Positions 9,217-17,199 of a DNA stretch of 64,000 bases are shown one piece after another. Within the stretch, counting starts at the first letter, position 1. The number at the start of each line of letters is the position of its first letter. Below the pieces are notes generated by a model that searched no databases, was not told the DNA's origin, and worked only from the letters and a program-made list of their open reading frames with translations. The stretch comes from Luteolibacter sp. Y139 (GTDB lineage Bacteria; Verrucomicrobiota; Verrucomicrobiia; Verrucomicrobiales; Akkermansiaceae). The stretch covers positions 434,001 through 498,000 of the forward strand of contig NZ_JBBUKT010000004.1 of the NCBI RefSeq assembly GCF_038066715.1, written 5' to 3'. Made by a program: the position numbers and the translations under genes.

Positions 9217-9926
9217 TTGGAAGGGATGGTCGGCAGGTCCTTGATGGATTCGGCTCCGGGGACGTTGAGGTATTTGTCCGGGTCGAAGCTGGCGACGAGG
9301 AGCTCGCCGGGTTCGCGCGGGTGGCCTTGCAGGTAGAGGCCATCGTCCGGCGAGACGACGGTGAAGGCTTCGCGGCCGCGGATGAAGGCGAGGGTGGCGA
9401 GAGACTTCTGGTGGCCGGCGACGTGGCCGCTGAAGGAGCCGCTCAGGCCGGAGGGATCGAGGTCGGTGCTGGTGACTTCGACTTGCACTTCCTGGCCATC
9501 GAGGGATGGGAGCGTGAGAGTGCGGATGGGCTCACCGGTGGCGCGTGATTGCTCGACGAGTTGCCACGCGGGTTGGGAGCGATAGACGAGCTGGCGGCGC
9601 TTGATGCGGTCGTTCTCTTCGACGAGGCGGACGAACTCGTCGGAGTTGTGGGCGATCTTTTCGATAACGGGCGGCTGGGTGGCGTCGGCATCGGTCCACT
9701 GGTGGGCGGCGGTGGTGCGGGAGACGGGGAGCGGGCGGAGGGTGACTTGCTCGGGGGCTGAAGGGGCTTGGGTGGAAGGAGCCTGGGTCTTCGATGAAGC
9801 TGCGGTCGTGGGTGAAGGTGGTGCTTCCGAGTGATGGCTCGTGACTTTGACTGCTACCGCGACGAGCAGGAGCGCGCAGAGTGCAAGGGGCAGGGCACGG
9901 CGATCGGATGAGGATGTGGAAGACAT
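9213..9926 (-). CDS. Separate propeptide-like protein of the adjoining metalloprotease
   Basis: 237 residues with an N-terminal hydrophobic segment (about 12-29: signal anchor or signal peptide), a Ser/Thr/Pro linker, then a domain with the pattern FSGHVAGHQKSLATLAF and DGLYLQGHP. This resembles the propeptide that precedes reprolysin (M12B) catalytic domains. The gene ends inside the start codon of the zincin/LamG/PATR gene (ATGA, 9213-9216), the tightest possible coupling. Inference: a prodomain that folds or silences the protease is made as its own polypeptide. Alternatives are a dedicated chaperone or an inhibitor. No Shine-Dalgarno; the leader (template strand) carries several GGG runs. 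Confidence 0.75.
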   Translation of the reverse strand: MSSTSSSDRRALPLALCALLLVAVAVKVTSHHSEAPPSPTTAASSKTQAPSTQAPSAPEQVTLRPLPVSRTTAAHQWTDADATQPPVIEKIAHNSDEFVRLVEENDRIKRRQLVYRSQPAWQLVEQSRATGEPIRTLTLPSLDGQEVQVEVTSTDLDPSGLSGSFSGHVAGHQKSLATLAFIRGREAFTVVSPDDGLYLQGHPREPGELLVASFDPDKYLNVPGAESIKDLPTIPSK

Positions 9927-10024
9927 GGGTTTGGGCAGGACATGGGTTTGTCTTGCGGGGAGCTGGCGCGTGGGCGAGGCGGAGGCTCTTTAGTAGAATC
10001 GAATTTTCGCGGCGTAACCCGACA

Positions 10025-10052
10025 GGGGGATGAAGGGTTTTGGGGAAGGGGG
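10025..10052 (+). other. G-quadruplex-prone tract
   Basis: Four runs of three to five G with loops of 5, 4 and 2 bases on the plus strand, that is, the template strand of the propeptide-like gene about 100 bases downstream. Visible in sequence; folding is inferred. Confidence 0.5.
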
Positions 10053-10095
10053 TTTGCAAACAAGGCGTCGCCTGATTGGTGAGCCTACTGTCCAA

Positions 10096-10111
10096 GCGGG
10101 ATGAATCCCGC
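10096..10111. repeat. REP-like hairpin with TGAA loop
   Basis: Arms GCGGGA/TCCCGC around TGAA, followed by GGTCCCAG. An imperfect copy (GCGGAATGAATCCCGC) lies at 16140-16155 before the sigma factor gene. Confidence 0.5.
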
Positions 10112-10174
10112 GGTCCCAGTGGGATGGGCGGATGGGCGGATCGGAGTGGCGACATTTGGCGGGGCGCGAGAAGC

Positions 10175-10200
10175 CGGAAGGACGCAGTCCTTCCGCTACG
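10175..10200. repeat. REP-like hairpin with CTACG tail
   Basis: Perfect 9-bp stem CGGAAGGAC/GTCCTTCCG, loop GCA, tail CTACG. Belongs with the hairpins at 19432-19455, 35350-35374 and 44482-44505, which have different arms but the same CTAC tail. Confidence 0.55.
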
Positions 10201-10300
10201 TTTTGCGAACGTTGGGCGAGGGTCTCACGATGCGGCTTGTTGCCGCTAGTCAGCGACGGTCGTAGACGCGCCGCTACATGGGAGGAGGTGTCGCTACGTG

Positions 10301-10340
10301 GGAAAGAAAAGGGCCGGCGGGGAGATCCCGGCCGGCCCTT
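10301..10340 (-). terminator. Rho-independent terminator of the LamG gene
   Basis: 10-bp stem AAGGGCCGGC/GCCGGCCCTT (10309-10318 with 10331-10340), 12-base loop; on the minus strand followed by TTTTCTTT. Lies 16 bases past the stop of the gene ending at 10357. Confidence 0.85.
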
Positions 10341-10356
10341 GAGGTATGTGATCTCG

Positions 10357-12960
10357 TTATGGCGAACCTATGAGATTGATCTGGAGGCGATAGATGCCGC
10401 GGCCTGCCGGGGGCGATGGATCGGTGATTTGCTGGGTGCCATCGACGGCGAAGGTGCCGGTGGTTTGGACCTGGGTCCATTCGGAGCCGCTGGTGGTGAC
10501 CATGCGTTCGAGGGCGTAGGAGCGGCCGGCCTTGCCATTGAATTGGAAGACGGCGGGCGATGCGGTGAGGATGCGGAGGCGGGTGGCGTCGGTGCCGCTC
10601 ATCGGGCTGGTGCCGGCGGCGTATTCGTCGGCGTTGGTCTGGCCGTCACCATCGGGGTCATCGGAGGGGCTGTATTGAGCCGGAGTGTAGTAAAGGCTTT
10701 CCCACGAATCGGCGAGGCCATCTGAGTCGAGGTCCTGGGATGGCTGGAGGAGTGGCGAGGTCGGAGTGACCGAGACGTTGTCGATGACGGAGGTATTCAG
10801 CGTGGTGGTGCTGCCGCTGGCGACGGCGATGCCGACGTAGCAGGTGGTGGACATGACCACCGTGGAGCTGCTGATGGTGGTCCAGGTGGTGCCATTGGTG
10901 CTGCGCGAGGCGGTGATGGTGGAGCCGCTGCGGGCGAGGCGCACCCAGATATTCGGCGCGGTGCCGGTGCTGCTGTTGGTGGTGGACACGGAGCCTCCGG
11001 CGAGGGTGCGGCGCTGCCAGCGCCAGTCGCCGGTGCCGGTAACTGTTAGGGCGGCCATGGCGGAATTTGCGGCTAGGGTATCGCGCATCATGATGCCGAC
11101 GCGGGCATTGGCACCGGTGTTTTGCAAGGTGCTGACGCGGGCGATGACGGTGCCGTTGTTGGTGAGCGTCTGATAGACGTAGCGGAAGGCATCGCTGGTG
11201 CCGCCGAAGGTGCCGGCGCCTTTCACGGTGAAGGCGGAGGGGTAGTATTCGGCGCTGCCTTGCAAGCCGGTGGTGCCGATGTCGGCACTGACCCATGGGG
11301 ATGGGAATGGCGTGACGACCACGTTGTCGAAGGTGGCGGTGCCGAGCACGCTGTTGTTGTGGCTGGTGACGGCGAGGCCGGCGGAGACGCTGCTCGACAT
11401 GGTGAGGGTGGCGGTGCCGACCTGGGTCCAGGTGGTGCCATTGGCGGAGACGTAGCTGGTGAGCAAGGTGCCACTGCGGACGAGGCGGACCCAGTTGTTA
11501 GGTGCGGCATTCGTGGCGGGTCCGGCGACGGTGGTGGTGGCACCTGCGACGGCGGAGCGGGATTGGAAGGTGAAGCCATTCGAGGGCGTGACGGCGACGA
11601 AGGCATTGATCGAGCCGCCGCCGCTGCCATCGCGAAGCATCACGCCGGCCTTGGCCGAGGCATTGGTGTTAGATTGCGAAGTGACGCGGGCGCGGATTTC
11701 GCCATCCCCGGTCAGGGTCTTCGAGACGAACTGGAACGAGTCGACCGTGCCGCTGATGTCGGCGCCGGAGCCGCTGACGGTGTAGGTGCCGCTGCTTTCG
11801 GAAGCACCTCCGGGGATGCCGGGGCCGCCGATGCCGGCGGCGGTCCAGCCGGAGGGGAGGGTGCCGCCGACGGTGATATTGAGCGTGGCTTCGGTAAACA
11901 GGTTGGCTTGGTCCGTGACGCGAACGACGAAGGCATTCGTGCCGCTGGTGCCATTCGGCGGGGTGCCGGTGAGGGCGCCGTTCGAGGCTACCGAGAGCCA
12001 CGCGGGGCCGGAGGTCTTGCTGAAGGTGAGCGTGTCCCCTGCATTCGGGTCGGTCGCGTCGGAGGCGATGCTGCCGGAGTAAGCGACGCCGAGGGTGCCG
12101 GCTGGCTTGGTGAAGGGATTCGAGGTGAAGGCAGGCGCTTGATTTGTCGAATCGGACAGGACGACCTCGGGGCCGGCCTGGTAGTTGGCGAGCACCTGCT
12201 GGGCGCTGAGTGCGTAGTCGTAACTACGGAACTCATCGTAGGTGGCATCGGCATTGTTGTCGCCGGCCCAGTTGGAGCGGCCGAGCCAGACATTCAGGTC
12301 ATCGATGGTGCTGGGTCCGAGCAAGGTGGCGATCGAGGCGATCTGGGTGCCGTTCTTGTAGAGCTTCCATGCGGACGAGGTGGTGTCGTAGGTCGCCACC
12401 AGGTGCATGCGGGTGCCGAGGGTGGTGGCACCGGTGATGTCCTGCTGGGCGCCGCCGGTGAGGTATTGGCCGCCGCGCTCGAAGCGGATGTTGTTGGCCG
12501 TGCCGATATTGGCGGAGACCATCAGGTAGTCGGCGCCATTGAAGGTGCCGCCGGGAGCGGTAACGTCGTCGATGGCGTTGTTTCCGAAGTCGAGGATGCG
12601 CGACCAGTTCTGGTTGCTGTTGACGGTGACCCAGACTTCGTAGGTCGCTTCGCTGAAGCCGGGATACATTTCCGCGGAGCCGGAGACGGTGGCATTCGGC
12701 AAGTCGATGTAGGCGGCGGTGGCGGATGAGCCGCCGGTGATGCGGACGCCGGTGCCATTGGCCGAGGCACCGGTGCCGCGGACGAAGGCGTGGGCGGTGC
12801 CGATCGAGTCATTGATCTGGGTGCCGGTGGCGAGGGTGCCGCTGGCATTGTCGAAGCGATAACGGTGCTTCGGACCGATGGTGATCGCCTGTTGGGCGTT
12901 GGCCGCGGGCGCGAGGAGAGTCGCGAGGGTAGCAGCGGCGATGAGGGAAAGGGTTTTCAT
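10357..12960 (-). CDS. Secreted LamG / putative-Ig / enolase-regulator-like repeat protein
   Basis: 867 residues from the ATG at 12960; the open frame extends further upstream but only as a shadow of the protease gene. Signal peptide 1-23 (ending AANAQ). Domains: a LamG/concanavalin-like fold (about 30-250, with WSRILDFGNN and NVWLGRSNW), a cadherin-like putative-Ig domain (about 265-360), two DUF1349-like beta-jelly-roll units (about 370-540 and 560-730, sharing RARVTSQSNTNASAKAGVMLRD-type sequence split over the two copies), a DDPDGDGQTNADEYAAG loop (about 765) and a terminal beta domain ending RGIYRLQINLIGSP. No catalytic motif. The stop of the upstream protease lies 5 bases before this ATG, so the two form an operon. 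Probably carbohydrate or surface binding. Confidence 0.88.
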   Translation of the reverse strand: MKTLSLIAAATLATLLAPAANAQQAITIGPKHRYRFDNASGTLATGTQINDSIGTAHAFVRGTGASANGTGVRITGGSSATAAYIDLPNATVSGSAEMYPGFSEATYEVWVTVNSNQNWSRILDFGNNAIDDVTAPGGTFNGADYLMVSANIGTANNIRFERGGQYLTGGAQQDITGATTLGTRMHLVATYDTTSSAWKLYKNGTQIASIATLLGPSTIDDLNVWLGRSNWAGDNNADATYDEFRSYDYALSAQQVLANYQAGPEVVLSDSTNQAPAFTSNPFTKPAGTLGVAYSGSIASDATDPNAGDTLTFSKTSGPAWLSVASNGALTGTPPNGTSGTNAFVVRVTDQANLFTEATLNITVGGTLPSGWTAAGIGGPGIPGGASESSGTYTVSGSGADISGTVDSFQFVSKTLTGDGEIRARVTSQSNTNASAKAGVMLRDGSGGGSINAFVAVTPSNGFTFQSRSAVAGATTTVAGPATNAAPNNWVRLVRSGTLLTSYVSANGTTWTQVGTATLTMSSSVSAGLAVTSHNNSVLGTATFDNVVVTPFPSPWVSADIGTTGLQGSAEYYPSAFTVKGAGTFGGTSDAFRYVYQTLTNNGTVIARVSTLQNTGANARVGIMMRDTLAANSAMAALTVTGTGDWRWQRRTLAGGSVSTTNSSTGTAPNIWVRLARSGSTITASRSTNGTTWTTISSSTVVMSTTCYVGIAVASGSTTTLNTSVIDNVSVTPTSPLLQPSQDLDSDGLADSWESLYYTPAQYSPSDDPDGDGQTNADEYAAGTSPMSGTDATRLRILTASPAVFQFNGKAGRSYALERMVTTSGSEWTQVQTTGTFAVDGTQQITDPSPPAGRGIYRLQINLIGSP

Positions 12961-12965
12961 GGGTT

Positions 12966-15830
12966 TCAGAGGTCGGAGTCGATGAAGCGCCATTGCTGAT
13001 TGTTGCCGCCTGAGTAGGTGAACTGCTGGATGTCTCCTCCGGCCGCGCTGCTGGAGGCGTCGACATCGAGTGCCATGGCCGGCGCGTGGACGGGACTCAC
13101 GCGAACGAAGCCCATGCCGGTGGAGGTGAAGGTGAACTTCTGGTGGCTGGCTCCGGTGTAGGTTTCGAGGACGGCCTTCGCGCCATCGGTGGTGCTGGCT
13201 CCCTGGATGGTAAGCGAGAGGGTGGGCTGGCCCTGTGGGTAGATGCGGAATTGGCCGCTGCCGAGGTTCTGGGTGGTCCAGCGCTGCCAATTGCCGTTGG
13301 CCCAGTACTGTTGCTCGATGCGGGTCCCGGCCGTGGTGGCTCGCCCTCGGAGGCCCATGATGCGGGTCGGTGCGTGGCGGGGAACGAGGCGGTAGTTACC
13401 ATCGTTGATGCCTAACAGGTAGGGCTCCCACTTTTCCTCATCGCCGGAGAAGTCCTCATACTGGATGACGTCGCCGTAGTTGCCACCGGCGGTGTCGGCG
13501 GTGACGAGGGAGTTGGTGCCCTTGTGGCGGAGCTTGAGGTAGCCGTCCCAAGAGTTGAGGACGTCGTAGCGCTGGGCATCGCCGCCGTTCCAGGTCCACT
13601 GGAGGACCTCGTTGTAGTTGCCGCTGCCGTTGCCAGCGATGTCGAGGAAGAGGTCGGTGGAGCCATTGCGCTTGAAGCTATAGGTGCCATCGCTGTTGCG
13701 CTGGGCGATCCATTGCTGATTGGTGGCGCCGGTGAAGGCGGAGATGGTGGGCTCCACGCCGTTGGTGAGATTCGGCGAGGTGAGGACCTGATCGAAGCTC
13801 TTGTTGCGGAGGGCGTAGATGCCGCCATTCACGAGGGCGCGGTAGCCTTGGTTGTAGTTCGCCGGGAAATCGACCTTCACATACATGTGGTGGGGCCAGT
13901 CGGTCATCATGCGGCCGGCGGTGGTGATGGAGATGCCGGTGGTGGGATCGGTCCAGGTCTGGCCTTGGGCGAGAGGGGCGTTGTCGGTGCCGTCGTTGGT
14001 GTTGTTGAAGTCGAGGACGTGGGAATCGCCGAAGCGCTCGCCATTGCCGGCAACGATATAGGCACCGGTATTGTAGTTGCCCTGTGGGACGCCATCGCCG
14101 CGGAACATGAGCCAGAGGTCGAGGTCATTGTCGCGGGTGATCTTGAGGACCACGGGCTTGGTCCAATCGCCCCAGCCGTCGAATTGATTGACGCGATAGG
14201 TGCCGGAGTGGGTGACGGGCACTACCGCGGTGTCCGGCAGCCAGCCGAGCATGTTCTTGTAGTAGGCGTTGTAGTCGTTGAAGGGGTTGGTTCCCCAGGC
14301 ATTGCCCATCGGGTCACTGGCATCGCCGTATTCGACATGCCAACGTCCGGCGGAGAGAGGATTGCCATCGCTGGACTGCCAGGAGTTGGCGTGAGGGAGC
14401 CAGAAGACGTGGCCGTACTCGTGAATGAGCAGGCGCTTGTCGACGTTGTTGTTGCACCAGATGGCGCCGCCACCGCCCCAGCCGGCGGCACCGGAGTCCT
14501 TCAGCACCACGTCGTGGATGATCACGCGGCAGGATGCGGCCCAGGGATCGAAGCCTTGGGCGATCGCGGCATTGGCGGCGTCGTTGAGAATGTCTCCCCA
14601 GTAAGGCCCGTTGTTGTAGTAGGCCATGTCGTGCGGCATGCGCAGCACCGGCGTGATGGTGGGCGAAGCGACTTGAGAAACGCCGTAGGAGAAGCGGTCC
14701 ACCATCCAATCGACGCCGCCCCAGTCATCGACGTTGCCCTTGAGCTCGGCCTCGGTGAAGCGGTTGCCGGTGTGGTCCGGGAAATCGACCCGCATCATGA
14801 TCATGGTATTGGTGCCATGGGTGAGGCCGTAGGGCGGTTTGCCGGGATAGTCGGCGCTGCCATTGACGCCGCTGGAGGAAAGCGAGCGTGGCTGGCTGGC
14901 ATCTCCTGCGATGGCATTGACCGACTGGAGCGCGGACATCTGCTGGCGCTCGAAGCGCTCCATGCGGGTCTCGAAGTCTTCCGAGCAGAAGGGGCAGCAG
15001 AGCTCGTAGCCGTGATTGCCGACGAGCATGGTGGTGACCTCGGCGGGTGGCGCTTTCTCCGTGACGGGGTCGGCGGGTGCGACGACGGTGCCGCCGGTGA
15101 CGACGCATTCGCTGGTGGTTTCGGCAGCGGTCTCGCCGGTTTCCATCTTGCGGACGGGGCTATCGAGGATGGCGAGGTGGCCATCGAGCGAGATGCCGTG
15201 GATGGAGATGTCCTTCAGCGAGGGCGTGAGCTCGCGGTCGCCATAGCGATGGGCTTGCCAGGTTTTTCCCGCGATGACGGCTTGGTCGACGGTGGGAATG
15301 ACGCGGTTGTCGCCGGGATTGGCGACGCCCATCACGCGGAAGAGGTCGCCGCGGTCGGAGATGCGGTCTTCTAACAGAGCCTGGATTTCCTGCGGGAGTT
15401 GCTGGCGGACGACGACGGGCAGGGTGTTGGCGATGGCTTCGCGCGGGTCGGTCTGGATCAGGCCGGCCATAACGGTGCGGCGGGCTTTGGCGAGTTCGAT
15501 GCCGTGCGAGCGCATCGCGGTGCGTGCGTCCGGCGAGGCGTCGAGGTAGTCGCGGGTCCAGGTGGCAAAGGCAGCGAAGGATTCGCGCGGCGAGCTTTGC
15601 CAAGTGCTGGCGAAGAGTTCGCGGTCCGGGACGTGCTTGGCGGGAGCGCCTTGCGAAATGATGGGGCCGGATGGCGCGGGATTGGCGGCGGGTGAGGTGG
15701 CCTCGGCGGTGCGGGTGAGGGAGTCACGGGACGCCTGTGCCTGGCGGTGGGCGATCCCGAAGTAGGACGCCGTCACCACCACGCCAAGGGCGAGGATGAT
15801 TGCCGGAAGAGTGGCTTTTTCCTTTTTCAT
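12966..15830 (-). CDS. Gametolysin-like (M11/M6-type) metalloprotease with ricin-type lectin domains
   Basis: 954 residues from the ATG at 15830 (a TTG three codons upstream is the alternative). An N-terminal transmembrane or signal segment (about 8-27) is followed by a roughly 250-residue pro-region and a CCPFC cluster. The catalytic domain carries HEYGHVFWLPH (His470, Glu471, His474, His480) and a downstream ASDPMGNAWG Met-turn followed by NAYYKNMLGWL, the order seen in gametolysin and InhA peptidases. Trp replaces the usual Gly in HExxHxxGxxH. Two ricin B-like beta-trefoils follow (about 665-810 and 810-954; QW motifs such as NQQW). First gene of a two-gene unit with the LamG protein. Probably a secreted protease targeted to glycans. 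Confidence 0.88.
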   Translation of the reverse strand: MKKEKATLPAIILALGVVVTASYFGIAHRQAQASRDSLTRTAEATSPAANPAPSGPIISQGAPAKHVPDRELFASTWQSSPRESFAAFATWTRDYLDASPDARTAMRSHGIELAKARRTVMAGLIQTDPREAIANTLPVVVRQQLPQEIQALLEDRISDRGDLFRVMGVANPGDNRVIPTVDQAVIAGKTWQAHRYGDRELTPSLKDISIHGISLDGHLAILDSPVRKMETGETAAETTSECVVTGGTVVAPADPVTEKAPPAEVTTMLVGNHGYELCCPFCSEDFETRMERFERQQMSALQSVNAIAGDASQPRSLSSSGVNGSADYPGKPPYGLTHGTNTMIMMRVDFPDHTGNRFTEAELKGNVDDWGGVDWMVDRFSYGVSQVASPTITPVLRMPHDMAYYNNGPYWGDILNDAANAAIAQGFDPWAASCRVIIHDVVLKDSGAAGWGGGGAIWCNNNVDKRLLIHEYGHVFWLPHANSWQSSDGNPLSAGRWHVEYGDASDPMGNAWGTNPFNDYNAYYKNMLGWLPDTAVVPVTHSGTYRVNQFDGWGDWTKPVVLKITRDNDLDLWLMFRGDGVPQGNYNTGAYIVAGNGERFGDSHVLDFNNTNDGTDNAPLAQGQTWTDPTTGISITTAGRMMTDWPHHMYVKVDFPANYNQGYRALVNGGIYALRNKSFDQVLTSPNLTNGVEPTISAFTGATNQQWIAQRNSDGTYSFKRNGSTDLFLDIAGNGSGNYNEVLQWTWNGGDAQRYDVLNSWDGYLKLRHKGTNSLVTADTAGGNYGDVIQYEDFSGDEEKWEPYLLGINDGNYRLVPRHAPTRIMGLRGRATTAGTRIEQQYWANGNWQRWTTQNLGSGQFRIYPQGQPTLSLTIQGASTTDGAKAVLETYTGASHQKFTFTSTGMGFVRVSPVHAPAMALDVDASSSAAGGDIQQFTYSGGNNQQWRFIDSDL

Positions 15831-16419
15831 TCGGATCAAGGGGACGTGAAGGCATCCGCCGTGAAGGAGGGGAATGCGATCCGGTTGGCGCTCCCACGCG
15901 GGAGTGCAGGGTTGGGTTCTTGGGTTCGGGTTGGGTTTGAAGGGACCGTTTTAAGGACCTTCTGTTTGAAGAAGCGCCAACCGGTTTGAAAACCCGACGC
16001 GGGGAACTACGAAATTTCGGAAATCCGCCGACTTTTTGTGGGGATTGCGGAGTGCCCTTGAGGACAACGAGATGCGTGGAAGGGCGAAAGATAAGGCCGC
16101 TTCAGGGGTGATCTGATGTTTGTCAGACAACCTCATTGGGCGGAATGAATCCCGCGCTCCCGGTGAAAGAGGTGCTGCGCCCGGAGGGAGAAACCCAATC
16201 CCCGACCCGGGCGCAGCGACCGGAGTACCTTGCAAAGCCCGAGCTCGGTATCCGGAGAGTGTAGGACGGACACCCCGACCCATCGAAAGGTCCGCCCATT
16301 CCATACCAAGAGGCGAGATCGCGACGCGAAAGCCGACAGGAAAATGTGATGGCAGTGATAAAGGTGACTGCCAGTGGACAGCTTTCGCGTTGAGCCTTAG
16401 TAGACGGGGAAACCCTCGC
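15831..16419. other. Divergent intergenic region between protease and sigma factor
   Basis: 589 bases. Holds the leader of the protease gene with a telomere-like G tract (15909-15937) containing TTGGGTTC twice in tandem (15912-15927), an imperfect TGAA-loop hairpin (16140-16155) and the presumed promoters of both genes, which I could not resolve. An open plus-strand frame from 16120 joins the sigma gene but does not resemble sigma sequence before 16420. Confidence 0.5.
15909..15937 (+). other. G-quadruplex-prone leader tract with duplicated TTGGGTTC
   Basis: Five GGG runs spaced by 2, 5, 3 and 2 bases on the template strand of the protease leader, about 80 bases before its ATG. The word TTGGGTTC also lies in the leaders at 23062, 44224, 60518 and 60558. 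Confidence 0.5.
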
Positions 16420-16977
16420 TTGAACGACATCCGCCGTATTCTCGAAGCCGCCAGCCAGCATGGCGGCCAAGTTTCATCCGAGCTGCTCCCGCTCGTGTAT
16501 GACGAGCTGCGGGCTTTGGCGGCGCGCGGCCTGGCATCCGAACGGGAGGGGCAGACCCTTCAGGCGACGGCGCTGGTGCACGAGGCCTACCTGCGGCTGT
16601 CCGGTGATGAGGAGATGAAGTGGAATGATCGCGCGCATTTCTTCCGTGCGGCGGCGCAGGCGATGCGGCGAATCCTGGTGGACCGGGCGCGGGCGAAGGG
16701 GAGCCTGAAGCGTGGAGAGGGGAAGGAGGTGCTGGATATCCAGGACCTGGACATCGAGGGGCCGTCGGTGGACGAGCGGGTGCTGCTGGTGGATGAGATG
16801 ATGGACCGGATGGAGGAGCGGGATCCGGACAGCGCACGGGTGATCACGCTGAAGTTTTTCGGGGGGCTGACGAACAAGGAGATCGCGGAGATGGATGGGG
16901 TGACCGAGCGGACGATTGAGAGGCAGTGGGCGTATGCGCGGACGAAGCTGCTGCAGATGATCCGGGATGAGGGGTGA
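16420..16977 (+). CDS. ECF-type RNA polymerase sigma factor
   Basis: 185 residues, matching the usual length of the small planctomycete/verrucomicrobial ECF group (Sig-70_X6 type). Region 2 runs from ELLPLVYDELRALAARG through LVHEAYLRL and RAHFFRAAAQAMRRILVDRAR; region 4 is RVITLKFFGGLTNKEIAEMDGVTERTIERQW with its helix-turn-helix. I chose the TTG at 16420 because family members begin close to this point and an ACGGGGA ribosome-site-like stretch lies about 10 bases upstream; a longer open frame from 16120 lacks family resemblance. It directs core polymerase to its own promoter set. The gene for a membrane Ser/Thr kinase follows at once on the same strand, a common pairing in which the kinase is thought to govern the sigma factor. 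No anti-sigma gene is present. Confidence 0.88.
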   Translation: MNDIRRILEAASQHGGQVSSELLPLVYDELRALAARGLASEREGQTLQATALVHEAYLRLSGDEEMKWNDRAHFFRAAAQAMRRILVDRARAKGSLKRGEGKEVLDIQDLDIEGPSVDERVLLVDEMMDRMEERDPDSARVITLKFFGGLTNKEIAEMDGVTERTIERQWAYARTKLLQMIRDEG

Positions 16978-17199
16978 TCCTCTTTTTTTGCGGAAAGTTG
17001 AGAAAGGGCTGTCGGATCGGCGCAGGGAAATCCGCTGGTATGCGATGAGGGAGTGGCCGGGGTGACCGGCAGCGAACCAATGGCGCAGGAACCAAGCAGC
17101 ATGGGGACTTCATTTTCCGAGAGACCGGGGCGGCAGGAGAGGCCACACTTGGGGATTGCCAATGGCTCCGGCTTGCGGCGTTCGTCACGTTACGAGCTG

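Larger units (their letters stand above)
9927..10356. other. Intergenic cluster of hairpins and G-tracts
   Basis: 430 bases without a credible gene. Reading left to right it holds a four-run G-tract (10025-10052), a hairpin with TGAA loop (10096-10111), a hairpin with GCA loop and CTACG tail (10175-10200), further partly palindromic sequence with repeated GCTAC words (10225-10300), and the terminator of the next minus-strand gene. Confidence 0.55.

Noticed and set aside
11122-12729. Long plus-strand frame antisense to the LamG gene
   Set aside because: Same kind of GC-driven shadow; the minus-strand protein has clear domains.
12961-13290. N-terminal extension of the LamG protein into the protease gene
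   Set aside because: Extension is Arg/His/Pro-rich nonsense in the wrong frame of the protease; the real signal peptide starts at 12960.
16120-16419. 100-residue N-terminal extension of the sigma factor
   Set aside because: No sigma similarity, Pro/Arg/Gly-rich, and it crosses a REP-like hairpin.
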